Below, in pieces: positions 27,001 through 34,642 of a DNA stretch of 64,000 nt. The position numbers were made by a program, and so were the translations under genes. The notes beneath the pieces were generated by a model. That model saw nothing but the letters and a program-made list of their open reading frames with translations, made no database searches and had not been told where the DNA came from. The DNA comes from JAMQKA01 sp043951865 (GTDB taxonomy: Bacteria > Bacteroidota > Rhodothermia > Balneolales > Balneolaceae): positions 186,001-250,000 of the forward strand of contig NZ_JBINJF010000002.1 in NCBI RefSeq assembly GCF_043951865.1, in the 5' to 3' direction. The first letter of the stretch is position 1; the number at the start of each line of letters is the position of its first letter.

Positions 27001-27412
27001 TAAATTCGTGGCTTATCACATCCCGAAGCCAGTTGTGGGTGCCCCGCAGGGGGGAGTTGAGGGCGGGAATCCAGATCTCAATCTGGTTGTCGAAAAAGTA
27101 GGCCGCACCGTTGGAGTAGTCCTCCCGGTCATTGAGCACAATGCTGGTCCTGGAGGTCGGTTCGAGCCCGTATAATTCCGTAATATGGGGATAAATCTCT
27201 TCGGCGATACGGGAGGTTACCTGTGCCGATCGGCTGTTCCCCTCCTGGAAGTGAACCAGAAAATGTTCACTCTCCAAAGTATACCATTTGAGGTGGTGGA
27301 AAGGATAGTCGTAGTTTGAGGGTGAGAGCTGGGCCGCACCCTGTTGCGGCAGCAAGATGCAGGCTGCGAGACAGAAAAGCAGGAGTCCAATATGTTTGGA
27401 TCGATTCGACAT
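24008..27412 (-). CDS. outer-membrane protein: peptidase-MA-like domain, TolB/PD40 propeller, C-terminal barrel
   Basis: 1134-aa secreted protein with three parts. Residues ~30-330 resemble an MA-type zinc peptidase, with DVISHEFTHIVQ (His135, Glu136, His139) and GWFAEGVAQY (Glu195) as probable third ligand. Residues ~330-640 contain WD40-like PD40 repeats (for example YSPDGSRVAYLS, FSPDGNRLIF). From ~690 to the end the pattern of alternating aromatic residues and the final FGLTFDFEIL suggest a beta-barrel of the surface-antigen type. It would be an outer-membrane-anchored surface or periplasmic peptidase. It overlaps both neighbours by 1 and 4 bp. Confidence 0.8.
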   Translation of the reverse strand: MSNRSKHIGLLLFCLAACILLPQQGAAQLSPSNYDYPFHHLKWYTLESEHFLVHFQEGNSRSAQVTSRIAEEIYPHITELYGLEPTSRTSIVLNDREDYSNGAAYFFDNQIEIWIPALNSPLRGTHNWLRDVISHEFTHIVQLESAMKRGRNLPAIYFQWLSYEDVRRPDVLYGYPKGLITYPFSSISVPGWFAEGVAQYQRTGWSYDTWDSHRDMVLRTAVLNDRYLSFDEMGTFSSKTSLEREQVYNQGFAFTRYLAQQFGETIFRDISQALGQRGITTIDEAIQQATGTSSGRLFSEWVARQTSFYENAVRSIQPGRTDVVESQGFFNFHPQYSPDGSRVAYLSNKRITESAVSLYVKKRNQQDGTLTMLDLGSVPAGNQIQYQCGFSEQPLINRIRSSFSFSPDGNRLIFTRAGLNPHGERYNDLFFYDFETEKTDQLTQSERLYDPAWSPGGHHIAAVQLQQGTANLVLVNPADGSIEKLTDFNDGEQIYTPAWHPNEQSIYFAYGENHGRSIRSINLPDGQTETVLKKSLLDYRDPLVGKNGRYLYYSADPDGIFNIYRIPLQGTPNPQKLTSVTGGAFMPDVDSTGTLMYAEYRSEGYKIVSKKLPETQDTAARGRYQPDYGTLISAVASGDSARSFGEYSNILQYDDRDLDPLPESTIARADTGTVTFNVATANTSDRRQLYRYEQEFTNFNFYPVIRFDNYSKFHGSNHSLLKAGRVGELGENLLRDLKVGTYFDSREVTDRLNIFGGALFGLGSRDADGVGDFFSLSRLSDLDRDLSLITEYRGLPFIKKRWSPTLAVELYNMRRNVDGGLSVEEFPCTSCLPDTTAVDIAYNIWEIDLFLRSKINAYSMVELGLGYTPYRVQTDAFFSRELQQLVPSSSTEYYRSTMLTAAYVYEDFLPYPHSDSAPLGLRASLRYNYRPSELLENFEIEEGTLSPVYRSSRNHSMELSARYGFRMGERSTGQVFSRLFSYFNNPADSFYLDYIGGFTGMRSYPYFALSGNKTAFSQLSYIFPLFTDINEQVGRHTFDKLFLRLFGEVGNGWNGPEGTGQQLKTGLGAELRFSLNSYYLYPLKFFISGAYGFNQFDVTLPDEFITGSASNKVTYGREPLIHFGLTFDFEILNK

Positions 27413-30400
27413 CAGTGTACTACCGCAATTTTGACCAGTTTGCTTGCTTTTTTTCCATTGACATTGGCCGTAACCCGGGCAAGGTAGATGCCGCTGCCCC
27501 AGCCGGCTGTGGAAATACGCTGCTCCTCCGGGGATCCCCCGCGCACATCGAAACGCTGATCAAAGATGATGCGGCCACTCACGGTAATAATTTTTATTTT
27601 CACCTCTCCGGGACCAGAAGTCTGGTATCGAATGTGGGTCTCATCCCTGGCCGGGTTGGGCCAGTTGTAGGTCTCTGACCGAACCAGTATGGAGGATGTC
27701 GCTTCCGGCGGGGCGCTTCCTGAAATGCGCCCTGTAACCTTGTTATACGGTTCATTGCCGTAGCGGCTCCCCCAGCGGGTATCTTGCAGCCGGGGAAGCG
27801 CCCAAGCCTTGAGATCACCTCTGTGGCTCACAGCATACAACCGCGTCCCAAAAATAACCGGATGAACCGGCTGGTGGCCTGCTTGAACAGCCGGACCGAC
27901 ATACAGGGGAAATCCGGGAATCATTTCGCCCTGCTGATTGTAGGCCGCAAGGTTCATGGAAACGGAATCCTGCACCACAGCGATAACCTCAAGCGACTGG
28001 TCGCCGTCAAGATCAGTAATGAGCGGGGTCCCGGTAAACTGGGCTCCCTGTGGAGGTGTGAGAGGAAACCCGCCGAGAAACGCGCCGTTGGCATTGAGGG
28101 CATCCAGCCGGTTCTGTTCGTGGTTTACGAAAAGAAAATCGAGGCGGTTGTCGTCGTCAAAATCAGCCATGGCCGGCCAGCCGTAGTTTGGAGATTTAAA
28201 AAGCAGCTGGCGTGGATTTTCGGCTTCTGGATCGATCAGATAGAAAAAGTCATCCTCGGCCAGGTAAAACAGGCTGCGGTCGGAAGTGAGCTTCAAGGCC
28301 CCGGTATACAGCCGTGCACTGCCAGAAGGGAGGGAAAGGCGAAACGAACTCCCCTCAATCCGCAGTTCGTTTTGTGACAGAAATGAGTAGCCCCCCCCCA
28401 GTTTGGAAGCGCGTTGCTGGGGAGCCTCCAGGTCGGTGAGCCGGGTGCCATCGGACATATTGTAACGGTGATCGGTGAAATCCAGGTATAAAATATGGTC
28501 GCTGTCCGAGCTCAAAAATCCCTGATTGGGAACTCCGGTATTACGCCAGCGGTTTTGCCACTGGTTACCGTCCCAGCTCCATGCCGCTATGGTGATGTCG
28601 TCTTGTTCCGGCTTGTCGGCCAGCACCAGGGTTGATCCCACATAGGCTTGTTGCGGGGGACCTGTTTGAAAGTCAAAAAGCGTGGCCGCAGGCTCATTAA
28701 GCTGAAGGGCATAGGTGGTGGAACGGCTGGGAATCACCAGGAAGCTGTCTTCCCGGGAGGCGTACCCGGAAATTGAGAGAGGGTAACTTTTCCAGTGGTA
28801 ATCGCTGCCTGAAGTATAGGTTTGCCCTTCGGGCAGGTTTTCTTCAGGAAGGGAAACGGGCTGCACGGTCTCTCTGCCGGTGCGTCGGGCGTGAAAGGTC
28901 GCGACGGAACCGGGGGAGGAAAAGTTGTAAAATTCAAAAAATGATGCTGCCCCGGAGTTGCTGTTGTTATTGGGCCGGGTATCGGGACCGAACCGATTTT
29001 CATAGAGGCTGAGGGTATCCCCGAGAGCGGTTATCACGGATGCATCATTGTCTGCCCACCAAAAATCGAATGCTGTGCCGTTGGAAAAATTGGTGTTTTG
29101 TCCTTCAACCGGGCGCCCGATATCCTGGGCTCCATCCGCTTCCTCCAGGTCAACTCCCTGTCGACGGGTGTTGGCGTTTACTCCATTTTCCGCGATCTGT
29201 TGCTCAATAACCGCTTCATCGATGTGCCAGATCAGCACCCCGCCGTTGAGCAATCGATCATCCGAGGTACCGGGCTCTCCGTCTGCCCCCCGATCAAGTC
29301 CGCCGGGCAGGCTCCAGTCAAAATTGTCAATATCAACCAGCACGCCGGGGGGCAACTCCTCCTCAAAACCGGATTCCTGGTTGACAAACGCCTCGTCGTA
29401 GTTGTCAAACGATGTCTGTAATTCTGATCCATCCGGTTGCCGGATGGTGAGGGTAGCCCCGTCCCGGGCGGGATCGCGATGGCGATTTTCGACAAGGAAA
29501 TATTCTCTGCTGGAGAGCGCGTGCCGGGCCGCCGAACGGGAAGGGGAGCGTAGCGAGGTGGCGGTGAGGGAGATCGGCGAAGGGGAATCCAGGTCTATAT
29601 TGAACGGGCTGATCCATCCCAGGTAAGTCTTCTCCCATGCCGAGGGTTCTGGCGGGAATAGACCGTTGTAGGAAAAGATGGCCGCCCCGTCCATGAGTCC
29701 GAAGCGCCCGATCCCGGAAGCGCCGGTGCGGGTATTGAACAGGTCCGGCAGCCCGAGGTGGCTTCCCAGGGTTGCGCAGATGAGACCATTTGTGGAGAGT
29801 TGCAGCACGAACTCGGTCTCCGTCACATCGACTCCGCGGCGGGAGAGCGTGCGTGGCAAAATAAGGGAGTTGGATACGTTGAACGTCCCGTTGTTGACTG
29901 GAAACCCCTCAAAAGCGGGATCCTCAAGCAGGCCAGCCAGCGATTCCGTACTCAGATAGAGTGACGGGATATCCTGAGGCGTAATATCCAGGGAGGTCCC
30001 CGTTAGTTGAATGTCGCGCCCGACCCCGGCGTGGAAGATCACAAATGCCGTGTTCTGCGGATTCAGGCCGGTAGTGTTAAAACCGCCGGCTGTCTCCACG
30101 GCCTGCCAGGTATCACGGGCCAGGAGTGCCAGCTTTTCGTTGGTAAACCGTTCTCCGGTGGGGGCGTAGAACTCCATTTTCTGTTCGAGATGATAGACGT
30201 CATCCAGTACGCGGTAATCGACAGAAAGCGCACCTCCGGATACGCGCTCAAAATAATTTTTGGCAAACTCCAGGTGAGCCTCAAAATAGGACCGATTGTG
30301 GGGAAGGGGATCAATGCTGACCTCATTGTTTTCCAGGTAGGGAAGGGAACCGGGCTGAAACGTTCCATTTCCCGAAGTCAGCCGGTTTGAGTCGGGCTGA

Positions 30401-30603
30401 AATGCTACCCGAACCGCCACTATATTGAGGGTTCCGCTGCCGGTTTGACGGGTGGAGAGATCGACATGTTCATTAGTGGATAGCGGACGACTTCGTTCTA
30501 TATTCTGCTGGCCGTAGGCCGGCGAGATCCCCAAAAGCAGGAGCATGCCTGATAACAGCACGCTCTTGACAGGAAAAAAATGATGGGATCCAGGCGTCGA
30601 CAT
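27412..30603 (-). CDS. type IX secretion cargo: degenerate M6-like peptidase with C-terminal sorting domain
   Basis: 1063-aa secreted protein. After a signal peptide (~residues 13-31) comes an M6 metalloprotease-like domain (about 55-560). Where M6 peptidases have HExGHxLGLPD the sequence is ATLGSHLGLPD (277-287). The surrounding GLPDLF and FGLMDGAAIF are kept, but the first two zinc ligands and the catalytic Glu are gone. A propeller-like/FG-GAP region follows, with ADFDDDNRLDFLF and DLDGDQSLEVI. The last ~85 residues (YNWPNPARDETHIRY ... LVKI) are a type A T9SS sorting domain. It is probably exported through the type IX system and binds rather than cleaves its ligand. It lies 20 bp after porV. 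Confidence 0.85.
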   Translation of the reverse strand: MSTPGSHHFFPVKSVLLSGMLLLLGISPAYGQQNIERSRPLSTNEHVDLSTRQTGSGTLNIVAVRVAFQPDSNRLTSGNGTFQPGSLPYLENNEVSIDPLPHNRSYFEAHLEFAKNYFERVSGGALSVDYRVLDDVYHLEQKMEFYAPTGERFTNEKLALLARDTWQAVETAGGFNTTGLNPQNTAFVIFHAGVGRDIQLTGTSLDITPQDIPSLYLSTESLAGLLEDPAFEGFPVNNGTFNVSNSLILPRTLSRRGVDVTETEFVLQLSTNGLICATLGSHLGLPDLFNTRTGASGIGRFGLMDGAAIFSYNGLFPPEPSAWEKTYLGWISPFNIDLDSPSPISLTATSLRSPSRSAARHALSSREYFLVENRHRDPARDGATLTIRQPDGSELQTSFDNYDEAFVNQESGFEEELPPGVLVDIDNFDWSLPGGLDRGADGEPGTSDDRLLNGGVLIWHIDEAVIEQQIAENGVNANTRRQGVDLEEADGAQDIGRPVEGQNTNFSNGTAFDFWWADNDASVITALGDTLSLYENRFGPDTRPNNNSNSGAASFFEFYNFSSPGSVATFHARRTGRETVQPVSLPEENLPEGQTYTSGSDYHWKSYPLSISGYASREDSFLVIPSRSTTYALQLNEPAATLFDFQTGPPQQAYVGSTLVLADKPEQDDITIAAWSWDGNQWQNRWRNTGVPNQGFLSSDSDHILYLDFTDHRYNMSDGTRLTDLEAPQQRASKLGGGYSFLSQNELRIEGSSFRLSLPSGSARLYTGALKLTSDRSLFYLAEDDFFYLIDPEAENPRQLLFKSPNYGWPAMADFDDDNRLDFLFVNHEQNRLDALNANGAFLGGFPLTPPQGAQFTGTPLITDLDGDQSLEVIAVVQDSVSMNLAAYNQQGEMIPGFPLYVGPAVQAGHQPVHPVIFGTRLYAVSHRGDLKAWALPRLQDTRWGSRYGNEPYNKVTGRISGSAPPEATSSILVRSETYNWPNPARDETHIRYQTSGPGEVKIKIITVSGRIIFDQRFDVRGGSPEEQRISTAGWGSGIYLARVTANVNGKKASKLVKIAVVH

Positions 30604-30623
30604 TAATGTCAGATTTCAGCCCG

Positions 30624-31727
30624 TTAAAAGTTGATAAGCAAGCTAAATCGCGTGGTGTTGGCCAGCGGGTGTTCCTCTTCAAGTGCGGCGATATAGCTGA
30701 AGTCAACGCCAATCAGGCTGTATCGAAGTCCGGCCCCGAGGGTAAAAAATACCCGGTCGCCATTTTCAGGATGCTCATAGTAATAACCCCCGCGGATGGC
30801 AAACAGGTCGTTGTACCAGTATTCAATGCCGGTGCCGATCATAAACTGGTCCATTACACCCAGCGTAACATTTTCAGTCCCGTTGTTGCGGGTGAATTCA
30901 TCCCATGAGGAGAACAGTGCTTTCAGGGGGCTCTCTGACCCGGTGGAGTCGCCCCGGGCCATAATTTTTGAAATATCGTTGGCGATGGTAATCGTATTGA
31001 TTCCCTCCGGGTCCAGGTTCCATTCCAGTGCCCAGCCCATTCTCAGTACTGTGGGCAGGGGATCTTTTTGGGCATTGTCGGTATACTGTATGCCGGGCCC
31101 CAGGTTCGAGAGGTTAAAACCAGCGCTGAATTGGGCATCGCGGCGTAGAAATTCGAACGAGTTGCTGCGATACAGGGTAGAAAGGTCCACTGCGATGCTG
31201 GATCCGGGGTTGATGGTCTGCTGTCCTACGGTGCCTTCAGCGAGGCTGCTGTATATAAAACGCACTCCCCCGCCGATGGCAACATTTTCATTTATTTTTC
31301 CACCGTAGGAGACGCCCCCGGCGAACTCGTAACTATTAAACCGCCCTTGCTCAAGGCCCTGCTCGTTGGTTCGGATCTGTTCTCCAAGATTCAGGTAGGT
31401 GATATGGCCCCCTATGGTACCGATTCCCTCAACATAATATTTACCGACCAGGTAATCATAAAAAAGGTCGGCATTGAACGCGGGCAGCCATTCGGCGTGG
31501 GTGATGCTGATCTGGTTTCCCTTCTGATAGGCCAGTCCGGCCGGGTTCCAGAATACCGCAGAAGCATTGTCGGCAATGGCCACCCCGGTATTCCCCATGC
31601 CGGCTCCCCGTGAGTCGGGCTCAATTTGCAGGAAGGGGACCGATGTAATTCCCACTTGTGCTTTCAATGGGGAGAGCGTCAGCACGAATAATATGAGGGA
31701 CAGAGAGTAGAGTACTTTTCTAAGCAT
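30624..31727 (-). CDS. porV: type IX secretion system outer-membrane protein PorV
   Basis: 367-aa outer-membrane barrel of the PorV/LptO group, which shuttles T9SS cargo from the SprA translocon to the PorU sortase. Signal peptide, then the hallmark FLQIEPDSRGAGMGNTG and SAVFWNPAGLAY motifs. The protein ends with a terminal aromatic strand (FSLLINF). No porU-like C25 peptidase lies next to it here. Instead a T9SS cargo gene follows 20 bp downstream. Confidence 0.9.
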   Translation of the reverse strand: MLRKVLYSLSLILFVLTLSPLKAQVGITSVPFLQIEPDSRGAGMGNTGVAIADNASAVFWNPAGLAYQKGNQISITHAEWLPAFNADLFYDYLVGKYYVEGIGTIGGHITYLNLGEQIRTNEQGLEQGRFNSYEFAGGVSYGGKINENVAIGGGVRFIYSSLAEGTVGQQTINPGSSIAVDLSTLYRSNSFEFLRRDAQFSAGFNLSNLGPGIQYTDNAQKDPLPTVLRMGWALEWNLDPEGINTITIANDISKIMARGDSTGSESPLKALFSSWDEFTRNNGTENVTLGVMDQFMIGTGIEYWYNDLFAIRGGYYYEHPENGDRVFFTLGAGLRYSLIGVDFSYIAALEEEHPLANTTRFSLLINF

Positions 31728-32261
31728 ATCAGCTAAATTTCAATCAGTATTGTTTCAGTAAATATAATGAATAAGATGATGCGTTGAAGTATAGCGCTGT
31801 TCCACGTATAAGTTCCTCTGTTTCTCAAACGAAATTTGAGGGCATTACGGAACCGTCGCCTTGCTTCGTCCGGCATCCTTTCGCACTCGAAATCCTCAAT
31901 TTTGGGATACAAACAGAAATTCTGAATTTGCCCGGGCTTTGATTCCGCTCCTACCCGTTTTTTAAGTCCTTGAATGCCAAATTCAGGAAAATCTGATCTT
32001 TATAGCAAACAATGGCAGCGAAAATTATGCTATTTGAATAAGTTTCCAACGATTATCCCGCAATGAAATTATTTATTACGTTTGCGACAGTATGTTGTAT
32101 CCCCGCCTCTCCCGATGTTGTTTATCGTTGAATTTGCCTCATATTCCTGTTTAAAGTTCCGTTGCGCGATAATAAAGGGCCCAAAGACAAGGTTCTTGCT
32201 GACCTGTTTCTGCATGCCGAGGAACTGCTTGGCCCGGGAGGCTTTCATTCCGGTCCGGAGT
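31728..32261. other. intergenic region between porV and thiolase genes
   Basis: About 530 bp. It should contain the porV promoter (a TATATTTA box near 31760 on the minus strand is close to TAnnTTTG). A small CTCAAA/TTTGAG stem near 31822-31838 is present. A 58-codon frame lies at 32069-32245 (separate entry). Otherwise nothing recognised. Confidence 0.35.
32069..32245 (-). CDS. possible small basic protein downstream of thiolase gene
   Basis: A 58-codon frame begins 16 bp after the thiolase stop (MKASRAKQFLGMQKQVSKN). Its first half has codon choice like real genes here, with G/C at third positions. No homology is recognised and no ribosome-binding site is seen. It may be a small gene or chance. 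Confidence 0.25.
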   Translation of the reverse strand, partial: KASRAKQFLGMQKQVSKNLVFGPFIIAQRNFKQEYEANSTINNIGRGGDTTYCRKRNK

Positions 32262-33443
32262 TTAATCCATCCGTTCAAGTACCAGAGCCGAGGCCCCGCC
32301 TCCTCCATTGCAGATACCGGCACATCCCAGCCGTCCTCCTGTTCGTTTCAGCGCGTGAATCAGGGTGACGACAATTCGTGCGCCCGAACACCCAATGGGA
32401 TGCCCCAGGCTGACCGCTCCCCCGTGAATATTCACTTTTTCGGGATCCAGTTCCAGGATCTGGTTGTTTGCCAGGGAAACCACGGAAAATGCTTCATTGA
32501 TCTCAAAAAGATCCATGCTGCTTTTATCGAGCCCGGCACGTTCGAGTGCTTTTGGGATCGCCTCGGAGGGAGCTGTGGTAAACCATTCAGGGGCTTTGGC
32601 CGTACTGGCCTGGCTCAGAATGCGGGCCAGCGGGGTGAGCCCCAGGGACTTCGCTTTTTCAGCAGTCATCAATAACACGCCGGCGGCACCGTCATTGATG
32701 CTGCTGGCGTTGGCAGCCGTTATGGTACCCTCTTTTTCAAAGACCGGCCGAAGGTGCGGGATTTTATCAAAGTTTACCTTTTTGAGTTCTTCATCCATCG
32801 TCATTTTTTGGGTGTTACCCTTTCGATCTTTCACCTTCATCGGGATGAGTTCCCGCTCAAAATACCCGTTCTCGTGGGCCTGTATCGCCCGCTTGTAGGA
32901 GGTAGCGGCAAACTGGTCCTGCTGCTCCCGGCTGATATTGCATTCGCGGGCGCATATTTCTGCCGCATTTCCCATGTGGAAATCGTTGTACACGTCCCAG
33001 AGTCCATCCACCAGGATGCCATCCTGTACACTGCCGTGTCCCAGCTTTGAGCCAAACCGGTGATCCGGCAGGTAATACGGCACGTTACTCATGCTCTCCA
33101 TTCCGCCAGCTATCACTATATCCGCTTCACCCAGCTGGATTTGATTGGCTGCAATCATTATCGCTTTCATACCGGAGGCACAGACCTTGTTAACTGTGGT
33201 ACTGGGGGTAAGGTCGGGGAGTCCGGCTTTTAACGCTGCCTGGCGTGCCGGGGCCTGACCGATGCCGGCTGACAAGACATTGCCAAGCACAACCTCGTTA
33301 ATATCCCCCGGTTTAATTCCGGTTGACTTGATTATCTCCAGGATTACGGAAGACCCAAGTTCGGGGGCAGTATAGGTAGAGAGCATTCCGCCAAAAGCCC
33401 CGATGGGCGTTCGTTTTGCTTCTGCAATTACTACCTTTTTCAT
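32262..33443 (-). CDS. thiolase (acetyl-CoA C-acetyltransferase)
   Basis: Condenses or cleaves acyl-CoA with acetyl-CoA in fatty-acid or ketone-body metabolism. The 393-aa protein has the nucleophile Cys88 in NKVCASGMKA. The C-terminal motifs are INEAFSVV, GGAVSLGHPIGCSGARIV and the second catalytic Cys in GCAGICNGGG. These are typical of the short-chain biosynthetic type. No other beta-oxidation genes are nearby. Confidence 0.93.
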   Translation of the reverse strand: MKKVVIAEAKRTPIGAFGGMLSTYTAPELGSSVILEIIKSTGIKPGDINEVVLGNVLSAGIGQAPARQAALKAGLPDLTPSTTVNKVCASGMKAIMIAANQIQLGEADIVIAGGMESMSNVPYYLPDHRFGSKLGHGSVQDGILVDGLWDVYNDFHMGNAAEICARECNISREQQDQFAATSYKRAIQAHENGYFERELIPMKVKDRKGNTQKMTMDEELKKVNFDKIPHLRPVFEKEGTITAANASSINDGAAGVLLMTAEKAKSLGLTPLARILSQASTAKAPEWFTTAPSEAIPKALERAGLDKSSMDLFEINEAFSVVSLANNQILELDPEKVNIHGGAVSLGHPIGCSGARIVVTLIHALKRTGGRLGCAGICNGGGGASALVLERMD

Positions 33444-33460
33444 GGGTCTTGGGTCTTGGG

Positions 33461-33494
33461 TTGCTGCAAATATTCACTCCCTGATTTGCAGCAA
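33461..33494. repeat. perfect inverted repeat between thiolase and metB-like genes
   Basis: TTGCTGCAAAT and ATTTGCAGCAA (11 bp each) separated by 12 nt, placed 5 bp after the upstream gene's stop on the minus strand. No T-tract follows on either strand. It may act as a 3'-end stabiliser, or as a weak terminator or operator. Confidence 0.45.
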
Positions 33495-33498
33495 ACAG

Positions 33499-34635
33499 TT
33501 AAAATGCCTGTTCCAAATCCTTAACGAGGTCGTCCCCATCTTCAATTCCCACCGACAGACGGATCAGTGAATCTTTCAACCCGGCTGCTTCCCGTACTTC
33601 TTTGGGAATGGAGGCGTGAGTCATCGAGGCGGGATGGCTGATCAGTGATTCCACCCCTCCCAGGCTTTCTGCCAAGAGGAAAATATCGGTTTGTGCCATA
33701 AAGTTTTGTGCGGTTTCCACCGAATCATCTTTGAGCGAGAATGAAACCATCGCTCCAAAATCGCTCATCTGTTTTTTTGCGATTTGGTGCTGGGGATGGG
33801 AGGGAAGACCCGGATAGTTGACCTGGTCGACTTCCGGATGCGCATCTAAAAATTTGGCTACCTGCCGGGCATTTTCCACCGACCGCTGCACACGTACATG
33901 CAGCGTTTTAATGCCGCGCAGGGTCAGGTAGCAATCCATCGGTCCCGGAACGGCCCCGGTGGTTTTAACCTGGAACCGAAGTTTTTCCATAATTTCTTCA
34001 TTTGAACTTGCCACGGCTCCGCCGATCACGTCGGAGTGTCCCCCCAGGTATTTTGTGGTGGAATGGAGGACGGCATCGGCCCCCAGGTTCAGCGGTTTTT
34101 GCAGGTAGGGAGAGGCAAACGTGTTGTCTACCACCGTCCAGATATCTTTGTCGCGGGCTATTTCGGTTACCGCTTCGATATCGACAACCCGCAAAATCGG
34201 GTTGGTAGGGGTTTCAATCCATATCAGTTTGGTGTCGGGAGTGATCGCCTCCTGGACCGTATCAGTATCGGTCATATCCACAAAACTGAAATGGATATCG
34301 TAGGGCTCAAACACCTCGCGAAACAGGCGGTAGGTGCCACCGTACAGGTCGTCGGAGGCGATGACATGGTCGCCCGGCCGAAACATCTTGATAACGGCAT
34401 CCATAGCGGCACACCCACTTGCAAAACAGGCACACTGGTCGGCATCTTCCAGGCCGGCAATAAGTTTTTCAAGCGCCGTTCGTGTGGGATTTGTTACCCG
34501 TGCATATTCGTGTCCCTTGTTAACACCCGGGGCCTGCTGTGCATACGTTGAAGTTTGAAAGATCGGGGGCATCACCGCGCCGGAGGTCTCTTCCGGTTCT
34601 TGTCCGGCGTGGATTGCTTTGGTATTGAATTTCAT
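33499..34635 (-). CDS. cystathionine gamma-synthase/lyase family PLP enzyme
   Basis: Trans-sulfuration enzyme linking cysteine and methionine metabolism. From the ATG at 34635 the product is 378 aa, a standard length; the longer upstream frame has no family similarity. Motifs: YARVTNPTRTALE, SDDLYGGTYRLF, VVDNTFASPY, and the PLP lysine in HSTTKYLGGHSD. The C-terminal SLGGVESLISHPASMTH is shared by MetB, MetC and cystathionine gamma-lyase, so the exact reaction is not resolved. It starts 7 bp after the stop of a TPR lipoprotein gene. Confidence 0.9.
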   Translation of the reverse strand: MKFNTKAIHAGQEPEETSGAVMPPIFQTSTYAQQAPGVNKGHEYARVTNPTRTALEKLIAGLEDADQCACFASGCAAMDAVIKMFRPGDHVIASDDLYGGTYRLFREVFEPYDIHFSFVDMTDTDTVQEAITPDTKLIWIETPTNPILRVVDIEAVTEIARDKDIWTVVDNTFASPYLQKPLNLGADAVLHSTTKYLGGHSDVIGGAVASSNEEIMEKLRFQVKTTGAVPGPMDCYLTLRGIKTLHVRVQRSVENARQVAKFLDAHPEVDQVNYPGLPSHPQHQIAKKQMSDFGAMVSFSLKDDSVETAQNFMAQTDIFLLAESLGGVESLISHPASMTHASIPKEVREAAGLKDSLIRLSVGIEDGDDLVKDLEQAF

Positions 34636-34642
34636 AAATGAG

